Positions 1 to 7,596 of a stretch of DNA of 8,613 nucleotides are shown here, piece by piece. The notes under the pieces are model-generated. The model worked only from the letters and a program-made list of their open reading frames with translations. It was not told the DNA's origin and did no database searches. The position numbers and the translations under genes were made by a program. Every line of letters begins with the position of its first letter. Within the stretch, counting starts at the first letter, position 1. Source of the DNA: CAZVFE01 sp964626405 (GTDB lineage: Bacteria > Bacteroidota > Bacteroidia > Cytophagales > Spirosomataceae); contig CAZVFE010000063.1 in the NCBI GenBank assembly GCA_964626405.1, positions 1 through 8,613 on the forward strand. The letters run 5' to 3'.

Positions 1-63
1 TTTGTGGGTATTATTTTCATCTTCTTTTTTTAGCAAAAATATAAAAAAAAGAGGAAAATAAAA
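1..63. other. AT-rich intergenic end of window, no gene seen
   Basis: This short stretch lies downstream of the minus-strand operon. It is almost pure A/T runs and carries no reading frame I can support. A weak A/T-only inverted repeat (about 24-31 against 44-51) could form a hairpin in the minus-strand transcript, but it has almost no G/C pairs, so I do not call it a terminator. Whatever gene lies to the left is outside the window. Confidence 0.6.
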
Positions 64-1404
64 TTAATATTTAAATACCTTTCCTCCTGCTAATACTTCT
101 TGTCTTGCTTCGTCGAACGTTACTCTTTCTCCTGTTCTATAAGCTGCATTAGACATGATAGTTGCAATTGAATGTTGGTATCCGGCTTCAATTGGAGCAT
201 TTGGAGTTTTTCTACTTCTTACGCATTCCATCCAATTCTTCACGTGATTATGCGTTAGATTATCTCTGCCAGTATTTGCTTCTGTAGCTACTTTTTCGCC
301 TTTTAATTCTAAATTTGGCAATAAATTAGCTTCCAATCCCATCGCTTTTGCTTCTCTTTCTCTCAATCCACCGTTTGGCGAAATGATGTTGGTATCTAAA
401 TTTAATTCACCTCCATTTGAATAGTAAATTTCTTTAGTACCTCCTGCACCATTGGAGAATCGAGAAGTAAATTGTACCTGGAATCCAGAAGAAAGATCAT
501 CAGCTGGACCGTAATCAAATACTACTGTCATGGTATCAGCATTGGATCTTCCATCTTTCCATTGGTAAATACCCCCGTTTGCTACCGCTGAGCGAGGATG
601 TGCTAAGCCAGAGAACCAGTGAACAGTATCAATCTGGTGCGACATCCATTGTCCTGGAATACCAGATGAATATGGCCAGAATAAACGATATTCTAGGTAT
701 TTTCTTGGATCGAATTTATCTTGAGGACGATTAATCAAATATCTTTGCCAATCAACATCAGATTCTCTAAGGTTTTTAGTAAGTTCTGGTCTTCTCCATC
801 TTCCAGGTTGGTTAACGTTCCACATTAATTCAACCATAACGATAGGTCCAAAATCTCCAGATTTAATGAATTTTTCTGCAGCGTGGTAATTTTCGCCTGA
901 TCTTCTTTGAGAACCAATTTGAACAATTCTACCACTTTCTTTTACAGCCTTTAATACAGCTCTATTATCTTCCATTGTTTCTGCCAATGGTTTTTCAGTA
1001 TAGGTATCACAACCTGCTTTTACCGCTTCAATGGTATGGATTGCATGTTGGAAGTCCGCAGTAGATATCATAACGGCATTTAAATCAAGTGATTTATCTG
1101 CATATAATTCATCATTATTTCTGTAAGCTTTTACAGATCCTCCTAATTTTTGTTCTAGATAGGCTTTTCCATCTTCTCTTCTTTTATTCCAGATATCCGA
1201 AATAGCAACCATTTCAAAATTATGTTCTTTTTGTAATTCTGCAAATGGAGGAACATGGGAGGCTCTATGTCTATCAGAGAAACCTACGCAGGCTACTCTA
1301 ATTCGATCATTTGCTCCAACTATTTTTGAATAGGATTTTGCGGAAAATGCAATTGTTCCTAGGGAAGCTAAAGCAGTTTTTTGAATAAATTCTCTTCTTT
1401 CCAT
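64..1404 (-). CDS. Gfo/Idh/MocA family oxidoreductase, Tat-exported
   Basis: This 446-residue protein is a probable NAD(P)-dependent sugar or glycoside oxidoreductase of the Gfo/Idh/MocA family, likely acting in the periplasm. The N-terminus reads MERREFIQKTALASLG: a twin-arginine pair, then F, then a short hydrophobic stretch, as in a Tat leader; Tat export suits a protein that folds around its nucleotide cofactor. A Rossmann domain follows (about 34-160), with the family's E-K-P motif at 137-139, whose lysine is usually catalytic. The C-terminal domain has W-M-S-H-Q-I-D-T-V-H at 253-262, matching the family's H-x-x-D-x-x-H active-site pattern (H256, D259, H262). The glycine-rich loop is unusual: G-F-S-D-R-H-R-A at 41-48 replaces G-x-G-x-x-G/A. 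The gene is second in an operon, 13 nt after the DUF1080 gene. Family and export are well supported; substrate and reaction direction are inferred from the neighbour. The ATG start is set by the leader. Confidence 0.93.
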   Translation of the reverse strand: MERREFIQKTALASLGTIAFSAKSYSKIVGANDRIRVACVGFSDRHRASHVPPFAELQKEHNFEMVAISDIWNKRREDGKAYLEQKLGGSVKAYRNNDELYADKSLDLNAVMISTADFQHAIHTIEAVKAGCDTYTEKPLAETMEDNRAVLKAVKESGRIVQIGSQRRSGENYHAAEKFIKSGDFGPIVMVELMWNVNQPGRWRRPELTKNLRESDVDWQRYLINRPQDKFDPRKYLEYRLFWPYSSGIPGQWMSHQIDTVHWFSGLAHPRSAVANGGIYQWKDGRSNADTMTVVFDYGPADDLSSGFQVQFTSRFSNGAGGTKEIYYSNGGELNLDTNIISPNGGLREREAKAMGLEANLLPNLELKGEKVATEANTGRDNLTHNHVKNWMECVRSRKTPNAPIEAGYQHSIATIMSNAAYRTGERVTFDEARQEVLAGGKVFKY

Positions 1405-1417
1405 GATAATTATAGGT

Positions 1418-2785
1418 TTATTTAATTGATCTTACTTTAATATTTTTGTAGAAAACAGAATCTCCGTGTTCTTGGAATAAAACTGGACCTTTTTCCATCA
1501 TTCCGAATCCTGGCCATACTTTATGTTTTGAATGTGCCACTAAAACACGGTAAGCAGGGCCACCTCTTTCGTATTCTAATACTTTGAAGCCATTATGCCA
1601 ATGCTCTACATGATTATTTGGATAAACAATAACTCTTGCTCTATTCCAATCTCCGATTTTTGATTTAAATCTTGCATTTACTTTTTCTGAAGGAATTAAA
1701 TCATATAAGGATGCCATAGTTCTATTTCCTTCCGTTCCTAATTTAGCATCTGGATGTCTTTCATCATCCAATACTTGATATTCTAGACCAATGGCAGATT
1801 TTCCTGAATTATACGTTTCATTTACAAAATATTTAAATCCAGAATTTGCACCTTCTGTTAATTTGAAGTCAAATGAAATCTCAAATGCAGAGAATTCTTC
1901 TTTCGAAATTATATCTCCACCGTCTCTTGCCTCTTGACCACCTTTACCATTCACATGTAATTGACCGTCTTCTACTGTCCATACACTTGGTGGAGGATTT
2001 GTGCTGAATGCTGATCTCCATCCGGTTAGGTCTTTCCCGTTAAATAATAAATGGTAACCTAATACTTTTTCTCCTTCTGAAATGGTATTGAGTGTATAAT
2101 TTTCCACTGGAGGAGTAGTTTCAGCGGTAGTCGGACGAGGTCTCATATCTTTTCCGGTTTGGATTTTGATATTTTTCCATTTGATTTGAGTTCCTGCATC
2201 TTCTTTTTTGCCAATTGCATGTACTTGGAAGGCAATAATTCCTTCTGCAGTCATATCATCTACTAAATAGGCAATCGGTACATCATTGATCCAAGTACGG
2301 ATAATTGAGCCAATAGCTTCAATGCGATAATGGTTCCATTCTCCATTTTTAAATGCTTTTTTTGCCGATGGATTTCTCTCGGTATGATATAACCAGCCTC
2401 TTCTTGCTTCATCATAAATACCACCAGCCCATCCTCTTTCGGAAGGATCAATCTCTACTTGATATCCATGAACTCTTCCATTCATGATATTTGGATCAGA
2501 TATTGAACGAATTTGAATCCCAGAATTCATTGAGTCATCAATTAATAAATCACATTCTAGAATAAAATCACCATATTTTTTGTCGGTAGCCATGAATGAA
2601 TTTGGAGTTCCATAAACTGTAGTTCCTACCATCATGCCATCTTTGACTTCATAAATTGCTTTGCCATTTAATTGCGTGAAGCCTGTGAAATCTTTTCCAT
2701 TAAAAAGATTTGTCCATTTTTCTGCTTGTGCAGATACTAGATTTCCTATTAATAAAAAGGAAGCTAATAATAAAGTTTTTTTCAT
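1418..2785 (-). CDS. Tandem DUF1080 (3-keto-disaccharide hydrolase-like) secreted protein
   Basis: This 455-residue exported protein contains two DUF1080 domains, a concanavalin-like beta-sandwich fold. Residues 1-19 or so are a Sec signal peptide (MKKTLLLASFLLIGNLVSA). Domain one spans about 23-210 and opens with L-F-N-G-K-D-F-T-G-F at 27-36; domain two spans about 243-454 and opens with the matching L-F-N-G-K-D-L-T-G-W at 247-256. Each has the downstream N-S-G motif (87-89, 314-316). A Pro/Thr-rich linker (about 211-240) joins them. Characterised family members in Bacteroides act on 3-keto-glycosides, cleaving the glycosidic bond after C3 oxidation by a Gfo/Idh/MocA enzyme. The gene encoding such an oxidoreductase lies 13 nt downstream, which supports that role. 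Which domain is catalytic, and whether the other binds glycan, cannot be read from the sequence. No lipobox cysteine follows the signal, so the protein is probably soluble in the periplasm or secreted. Confidence 0.92.
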   Translation of the reverse strand: MKKTLLLASFLLIGNLVSAQAEKWTNLFNGKDFTGFTQLNGKAIYEVKDGMMVGTTVYGTPNSFMATDKKYGDFILECDLLIDDSMNSGIQIRSISDPNIMNGRVHGYQVEIDPSERGWAGGIYDEARRGWLYHTERNPSAKKAFKNGEWNHYRIEAIGSIIRTWINDVPIAYLVDDMTAEGIIAFQVHAIGKKEDAGTQIKWKNIKIQTGKDMRPRPTTAETTPPVENYTLNTISEGEKVLGYHLLFNGKDLTGWRSAFSTNPPPSVWTVEDGQLHVNGKGGQEARDGGDIISKEEFSAFEISFDFKLTEGANSGFKYFVNETYNSGKSAIGLEYQVLDDERHPDAKLGTEGNRTMASLYDLIPSEKVNARFKSKIGDWNRARVIVYPNNHVEHWHNGFKVLEYERGGPAYRVLVAHSKHKVWPGFGMMEKGPVLFQEHGDSVFYKNIKVRSIK

Positions 2786-2880
2786 AATTGATTTAAATAG
2801 ATTATACGGAATATAATTAAAAGTATGGGATTTGGAAAATTTACTCTTAAATTTGTGTTTAAAATTTAATTAAATAATTG
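2786..2880. promoter_or_regulatory. Divergent intergenic region between DUF1080 operon and metZ
   Basis: These 95 bp separate two divergent starts and so should hold both promoters. The DNA is strongly A/T-rich with no coding potential. I see no methionine riboswitch-like structure, and the space is too short for a full SAM riboswitch plus a terminator. On the minus strand no clear TAnnTTTG box was found. That the region is regulatory is inferred from gene orientation. Confidence 0.5.
2848..2855 (+). promoter_or_regulatory. Possible Bacteroidota -7 element for metZ
   Basis: TAAATTTG matches the Bacteroidota -7 consensus TAnnTTTG exactly and sits 25 bp before the metZ ATG. The nearest TTTG upstream (2831-2834) leaves a gap of only 13 nt, shorter than the usual 17-23 for a -33 box, so the promoter is incomplete by this reading. 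In such A/T-rich DNA the match may be chance. Confidence 0.3.
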
Positions 2881-4044
2881 ATGAAAAAGCAAACAAAAGC
2901 GATTCGTTTGCAAACTAATCGTAGTGCTAATCGAGAACATTCAGTTCCTCTATATCTTACATCTAGCTTTGTGTTTGAAGATGCTGAGCAGGGTAGAGCC
3001 ATTTTTGCCGATGAAGAATCTGGTAATATTTACTCTCGCTATATGAATCCTAATGTGGATGAATTTGTAGACAAGATGTGCATGTACGAGGAGGCAGAGG
3101 ACGGACTTGCTTTTTCAACCGGAATGGCGGCAATATTTGGCGTAATGGGAGGCTTATTAAAACAAGGAGACCATATCGTTGCTTCTTATGCCTTATTTGG
3201 TTCTGCCCTTCAGATAATGAATAAAATCACTGCTAAATGGGGTATTGAAGTAACTTATATTGATGGTAGAGATTTAAATCAATGGGAAAGAGCCGTAAAA
3301 CCATCGACTAAATTATTCTTTTGTGAAACACCTTCTAATCCAGGATTAGAAATAGTTGATATTGCTGGTTTAGCAAAAATCTCACAACCTAAAGGAATTA
3401 TTTTAGCAGTAGATAATTGTTTCGCTACTCCTATAATCCAAACTCCTTTAAATTTAGGGGCTGACCTAGTAATTCATTCTGCAACTAAATTCATTGATGG
3501 TCAAGGACGAGTTTTGGGTGGTGTGGTTTGTGGTAAAAAAGAATATATTGATGAAATTCGTTTTTTTGCCAGACATACTGGTCCTTCTCTTTCGCCATTC
3601 AATGCATGGGTACTTTCTAAATCCCTAGAATTATTAGAATTACGAGTTGAAAAACAATCTTCTAACGCTTTAGAATTAGCTAAGGCTTTAGAAAATCACC
3701 CTCAATTGAATGGAGTAAATTATCCATTCCTAAATTCTCATCCTCAGGTTGATTTGGCTAAAAGTCAAATGAAAATGGGTGGTGGAATTATTACCATAGA
3801 CGTCAAAGGTGGTTTTGAAAAGGTGGTTGAATTTTCCAAATTAGTTAAAATATTATCTATTTCACCAAATTTAGGAGATTCTCGTTCCATCATGACGCAT
3901 CCTGCATCCACTACGCATTCAAAACTTTCGGAGGAAGATCGCCTTAAGGTTGGAATTACTCCAGGCCTGATTCGAATTGCTGTGGGTTTAGAGCATATAG
4001 ATGATTTAAAAGAAGATATCCTTTCTGCACTCAATCAATTATAA
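2881..4044 (+). CDS. metZ: O-succinylhomoserine sulfhydrylase (trans-sulfuration family PLP enzyme)
   Basis: This 387-residue cytosolic enzyme belongs to the Cys/Met metabolism PLP family and probably makes homocysteine from an activated homoserine ester and sulfide, feeding methionine synthesis. Y-S-R-Y at 51-54 provides the phosphate-binding Tyr and Arg donated by the neighbouring subunit. D178 (in V-D-N-C) should contact the pyridine nitrogen, and K203 in H-S-A-T-K-F is the PLP lysine. The stretch H-S-A-T-K-F-I-D-G-Q-G-R and the later G-D-S-R-S-I-M-T-H-P-A are typical of MetZ rather than MetB or methionine gamma-lyase. R365 in L-I-R-I-A-V-G should bind the substrate carboxylate. Length is normal. 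An in-frame stop at 2875-2877 limits the start to TTG 2878 or ATG 2881; I choose the ATG. nuoH begins 2 nt after the stop codon. The ester used (succinyl or acetyl) cannot be told from the sequence. Confidence 0.92.
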   Translation: MKKQTKAIRLQTNRSANREHSVPLYLTSSFVFEDAEQGRAIFADEESGNIYSRYMNPNVDEFVDKMCMYEEAEDGLAFSTGMAAIFGVMGGLLKQGDHIVASYALFGSALQIMNKITAKWGIEVTYIDGRDLNQWERAVKPSTKLFFCETPSNPGLEIVDIAGLAKISQPKGIILAVDNCFATPIIQTPLNLGADLVIHSATKFIDGQGRVLGGVVCGKKEYIDEIRFFARHTGPSLSPFNAWVLSKSLELLELRVEKQSSNALELAKALENHPQLNGVNYPFLNSHPQVDLAKSQMKMGGGIITIDVKGGFEKVVEFSKLVKILSISPNLGDSRSIMTHPASTTHSKLSEEDRLKVGITPGLIRIAVGLEHIDDLKEDILSALNQL

Positions 4045-4046
4045 AA

Positions 4047-5126
4047 ATGGCCATTCTTTTTTCCATAGCCTTAATTAGTATAAATGTGATAATTTGCGTT
4101 TATGGAGAAAGAAAACTATCTGCATTTATGCAAGATCGTTTAGGTCCGATGGAGAATGGTAAATGGGGAACTTTTCAGCTATTTGCTGATTTGCTGAAAT
4201 TAATTCAGAAGGAAGACATTGTTCCAAAAGCAGTTTCAAAAAAATTATTTCTATTGGCGCCTTGGTTGATATTTCTTTCCATTTTCGGAGCATTTTCTGT
4301 TATTCCTTTTGGTGCTGAAAACTGGTTTTTGGGTAGCAATAATTCTCTTGGCATTATGATATTAATAGGAATTTTAGGTCTAGATTCTATTGGTATTTTA
4401 TTTGCCGGCTGGAGTTCAAATAATAAATTTAGTTTGTTGGGCGCTGTGCGTTCAGTTGCCCAAATCCTTTCCTTTGAGGTTCCAATGGGGTTGATATTAT
4501 TATCTTTTGTGTTATTGACTGGTACATTGAATCTTCAGGAGATCAGTTTACAACAAGGAATTTATTCGGATGATACAATTTATTTATTTGGATTAAAATC
4601 TCTTGGTTTTGAATTGAATCATATTGGTGGGATATTTTCATGGAATATTGTCCGCATGCCTCTTTATTTTATTCTTTTCATTGTTTACTTTATTGTAACT
4701 TTAGCAGAATCTAATCGTGCTCCTTTTGATATTCCGGAGGCAGAATCAGAATTAGTTGGAGGTTTTCATACGGAATATTCTGGTTTACGTTGGGCAATAT
4801 TATTTATGTCTGAATATGGGATGATGTTATTGTTATCGGTATTGGGCGTAGTTTTATTTTTTGGAGGATATTATTCTCCTTTCCCGAATTTAGGTTCTCT
4901 TCGTCTCGCAGATTGGACAAATGGTAATTTTGGTGAAATATCTGGAATCATTTGGGGATTATTTTGGCTTTTATTCAAATCTTATATTATAATTGTAATA
5001 CAAATGTGGGTTAGATGGACTTTGCCACGGGTTCGTGTTGACCAACTGATGGAATTTAGCTGGAAGTTTTTAGTACCACTAAGTTTGGGTTTCGTCGCAA
5101 TATCTGCCGTTTGGTCGATATTTTAA
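4047..5126 (+). CDS. nuoH: NADH-quinone oxidoreductase subunit H
   Basis: This 359-residue polytopic inner-membrane protein is the NuoH/ND1 subunit of respiratory complex I, which joins the peripheral arm to the proton-pumping arm and forms much of the quinone entry channel. Family signatures are clear: G-E-R-K at 20-23 followed by F-M-Q-D-R-L-G-P (27-34), G-W-S-S-N-N-K at 121-127 with L-L-G-A-V-R-S after it, and the acidic quinone-site loop A-E-S-N-R-A-P-F-D-I-P-E-A-E at 220-233 leading to H-T-E-Y-S-G (241-246). About eight hydrophobic segments are visible. The part before G-E-R-K is about 20 residues, against about 35 in E. coli, so the first membrane helix is short. No in-frame ATG exists upstream before the stop at 4002-4004, so the ATG at 4047 stands. 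It follows metZ by 2 nt, suggesting cotranscription. No other nuo gene is beside it in the window, which is unusual. Confidence 0.95.
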   Translation: MAILFSIALISINVIICVYGERKLSAFMQDRLGPMENGKWGTFQLFADLLKLIQKEDIVPKAVSKKLFLLAPWLIFLSIFGAFSVIPFGAENWFLGSNNSLGIMILIGILGLDSIGILFAGWSSNNKFSLLGAVRSVAQILSFEVPMGLILLSFVLLTGTLNLQEISLQQGIYSDDTIYLFGLKSLGFELNHIGGIFSWNIVRMPLYFILFIVYFIVTLAESNRAPFDIPEAESELVGGFHTEYSGLRWAILFMSEYGMMLLLSVLGVVLFFGGYYSPFPNLGSLRLADWTNGNFGEISGIIWGLFWLLFKSYIIIVIQMWVRWTLPRVRVDQLMEFSWKFLVPLSLGFVAISAVWSIF

Positions 5127-5166
5127 ATTAAATTTATTATTACTTGCTAAATTCATTAAAATATTT

Positions 5167-7596
5167 TTGTTCTTGAAACGAAGTTTTATTTATTATATAT
5201 TTTGTTTATCTCTAAACCTATTAAGCATTGCAGCTTTTTCGCAAGAAAATTCAATTCGCCTAATTAAAGGAAAAGTTGTAGATAGTAATACACTGGAGCC
5301 TCTTGAAGGGGCTTCAGTTGAACTAGATTTCAAAGATATAGGTGCTTCAACTGATAAAGAGGGAAAATTTGCAATTGTTGTTTCAACGGGGAAAGATTAT
5401 GCCATTAAAATATCCTATATAGGTTATGATCCTTTTAGAAGGAGAATTCATGTAGACAAGGAAGATGTCATTCTAGATATTGAATTGGAAAATGTTGCTC
5501 AATCTTTAGAGGAAGTAATTGTTTCAAGTGCCAAAATGAAAGAGGATATTCAAACTCCTTCTTTGGGTGTTACGGTTTTATCTTTAAAAGGAATTAAAAA
5601 ATTACCCACCATGATGGGGGAGGTAGATGTACTAAGAAGTATCCAAACTCTTCCAGGGGTATCTTCAGTGGGTGAAGGAGCGAATGGTTTAAATATTCGT
5701 GGTTCTCAAGTAGATCAAAATTTGATTTTTATTGATGAGACCCCCATTTTCAATCCGACCCATATGTTTGGATTATTTTCTGTATTTGCCTCGGATGCCA
5801 TTCGTGATTTAGAATTATATAAAGGAGGAGTTCCAGCAAGATTTGGAGGAAGAGCAGCCACTGTGATGGACATTAAAATGGTTGATCCGAGCCTGAATAA
5901 TTTTTCTTTGAAAGGAGGGATTGGTCCGGTTTCCAATAGAATTATGGCAGAAATTCCCTTGATTCAAGATAAATTATCCATTCTTTCTGCGGCGAGATTA
6001 TCTTATAATGATTATTTATTTCGCCATTTTGCCGACCCTCAATTTCAGAATTACCGAGCAAATTTTGCGGATATAGCAACAAAAATTTTATATAAACCGA
6101 ATAATTCAAATTCAATCACTATTTCAAATTATATCTCTTCAGATTATTATAAAGTGGATTCCTTGTTTAGTTTACAAAATGTGGTAGCTAAGGAAACTAA
6201 ATTTAATTATGGACATAATAATTATTCCTTTCATTGGTCTCATTATTTTTCACCTAAATTAAGCTCCGTTTTAGCATTGGCATCAACTTTTTACAAGACC
6301 AAAACCTACGCTCCAGATTCGATCAATTCCATTGATTTAAATTCCTATATCGATTATCGAAATGCACATTTAAGCTTTGATTATATTCCAAATGATAAGA
6401 ATGTTTTGAATTTTGGTATAATGACAACCAGATATGATATTTCACCGGGAAAGCTAAATGAATTTGTAAAATCAAGAATAGGAACTGTCCTTCTTCCCAA
6501 TGAATATTCCTATGAATTAGCAGCTTATGTGGATGATGAATACAGAATAAGTAAAAAATTTGCCTTTCAATTAGGCTTACGATATAGCCAATATTATCGA
6601 ATTGGTCCTGGTGAAACCAATTATTATCTTGAGGGAATACTTCCTACTGAGGCATCTTTAACAAAAACAGAAATTTCAGAAAAAGGTAAAATTATGGCAA
6701 AATATGGAGGATTTGAGCCTCGTTTAACCATGCGTTATGCCTTTGATGATGAAACGACCTTGAAAATGGGATATAATAGAATGCGACAATATTTTCAATT
6801 AGTTTCCAATAATACGACGCCACTTCCAACTTCCCGTTATAAAACTGCAGATTCCTATGTGAAGCCTCAAATTGGAGATTTTGTTTCATTGGGTTTCTTC
6901 AAAAATTTTGATTCGAATATTTACGAGATTTCTGCTGAGACCTATTATCGAAATGTACAAAATACACTCGATTTTATTTCAGGAGCGAATTTACAATTGA
7001 ATCCCTATATTGAAACGCAATTTATAGGTAGCAAAGTAAAAGCTTATGGTTTAGAATTAATGGCCCAAAAGAAAAAAGGAGAGGTAAGTGGTTGGGTTGC
7101 CTATACCTATTCAAGAGCATTTACCAGGGTTGTTGGAAATTTCCCACCAATTACGACCATAAATGATGGAAATTGGTTTCCTACCAATTATGATAAACCG
7201 AATACGGTCAATATTTTCGTTAATATTGGTCAGGGAAAACACCATAGTTTTTCCTTTAATTTCGCCTATAATACCGGAAGACCTTATTCAAAACCCTCTG
7301 GTTTTTATTCGATAAATAATGTTTCTTATCCTGTTTATGAGGCGAGAAATAATGCTAGGGTGAGAGATTATCATCGTTTGGATTTTTCGTGGACAGTCTC
7401 CAATGCTTCTATGAAAAATAAGAGATGGATTGGATCTTGGGTTGTGACAATTTATAATCTATACGGACGCAAGAATCCTTATTCTTTATTTTTTAGATCG
7501 AAGGGAAATACATTGAGTCCGTATGAATTAAGTGTATTTGCTACTCCATTAGTTTCGCTAACCTATAATTTTAATTTTACGAAAAAAAATGAATAG
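5167..7596 (+). CDS. TonB-dependent outer-membrane receptor with N-terminal carboxypeptidase-like domain
   Basis: This 809-residue outer-membrane beta-barrel takes up a ligand using energy from TonB-ExbBD. Residues 1-25 form a signal peptide ending A-F-S before Q26. A carboxypeptidase-regulatory-like beta domain follows (about 32-110, starting I-K-G-K-V-V-D), then the plug domain (about 140-240) with L-P-G-V (162-165), N-I-R-G-S (176-180) and Y-K-G-G-V-P-A-R-F-G-G-R (218-229), then the barrel, ending in alternating aromatic residues (Y-N-F-N-F) a few residues before the stop. The start is odd: the frame is open back to 5083 without an ATG, so initiation must be at TTG 5167 or TTG 5173; the second gives the neater leader M-K-R-S-F. 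The next in-frame ATG lies past the signal peptide. The DUF4249 gene overlaps its 3' end by 8 nt. This is the receptor type commonly paired with DUF4249 rather than SusD; cargo is unknown. Confidence 0.93.
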   Translation: MFLKRSFIYYIFCLSLNLLSIAAFSQENSIRLIKGKVVDSNTLEPLEGASVELDFKDIGASTDKEGKFAIVVSTGKDYAIKISYIGYDPFRRRIHVDKEDVILDIELENVAQSLEEVIVSSAKMKEDIQTPSLGVTVLSLKGIKKLPTMMGEVDVLRSIQTLPGVSSVGEGANGLNIRGSQVDQNLIFIDETPIFNPTHMFGLFSVFASDAIRDLELYKGGVPARFGGRAATVMDIKMVDPSLNNFSLKGGIGPVSNRIMAEIPLIQDKLSILSAARLSYNDYLFRHFADPQFQNYRANFADIATKILYKPNNSNSITISNYISSDYYKVDSLFSLQNVVAKETKFNYGHNNYSFHWSHYFSPKLSSVLALASTFYKTKTYAPDSINSIDLNSYIDYRNAHLSFDYIPNDKNVLNFGIMTTRYDISPGKLNEFVKSRIGTVLLPNEYSYELAAYVDDEYRISKKFAFQLGLRYSQYYRIGPGETNYYLEGILPTEASLTKTEISEKGKIMAKYGGFEPRLTMRYAFDDETTLKMGYNRMRQYFQLVSNNTTPLPTSRYKTADSYVKPQIGDFVSLGFFKNFDSNIYEISAETYYRNVQNTLDFISGANLQLNPYIETQFIGSKVKAYGLELMAQKKKGEVSGWVAYTYSRAFTRVVGNFPPITTINDGNWFPTNYDKPNTVNIFVNIGQGKHHSFSFNFAYNTGRPYSKPSGFYSINNVSYPVYEARNNARVRDYHRLDFSWTVSNASMKNKRWIGSWVVTIYNLYGRKNPYSLFFRSKGNTLSPYELSVFATPLVSLTYNFNFTKKNE
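7589..7596 (+). other. 8-nt overlap joining receptor stop and lipoprotein start
   Basis: The ATG of the DUF4249 gene (7589-7591) lies inside the last codons of the receptor gene, whose TAG is at 7594-7596. The upstream bases are A-rich with no Shine-Dalgarno motif, so re-initiation by terminating ribosomes is a likely way to couple the two products. Confidence 0.8.

Noticed and set aside
34..41. Minus-strand TATTTTTG near the left edge, resembling a -7 promoter box for a gene outside the window
   Set aside because: No TTG lies at the right distance upstream, and the local A/T runs make such matches likely by chance.
24..51. A/T-only inverted repeat downstream of the oxidoreductase gene as a terminator
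   Set aside because: The stem has one G/C pair at most and no stable G/C core, so it would be a weak hairpin.
2786..2880. Possible SAM riboswitch before the methionine gene metZ
   Set aside because: The region is only 95 bp, shared with a divergent promoter, nearly all A/T, and shows no paired G/C-rich helices.
3765..4034. Minus-strand reading frame of 89 codons inside metZ
   Set aside because: It lies wholly within a well-conserved gene on the other strand and its product has no recognisable features.
5162..5169. Perfect match TATTTTTG to the Bacteroidota -7 promoter consensus before the TonB receptor
   Set aside because: It overlaps the likely start codon, so a transcript from it would begin at or after the start, and the nearest TTG upstream is only 15 nt away. 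It is probably chance in A/T-rich DNA.
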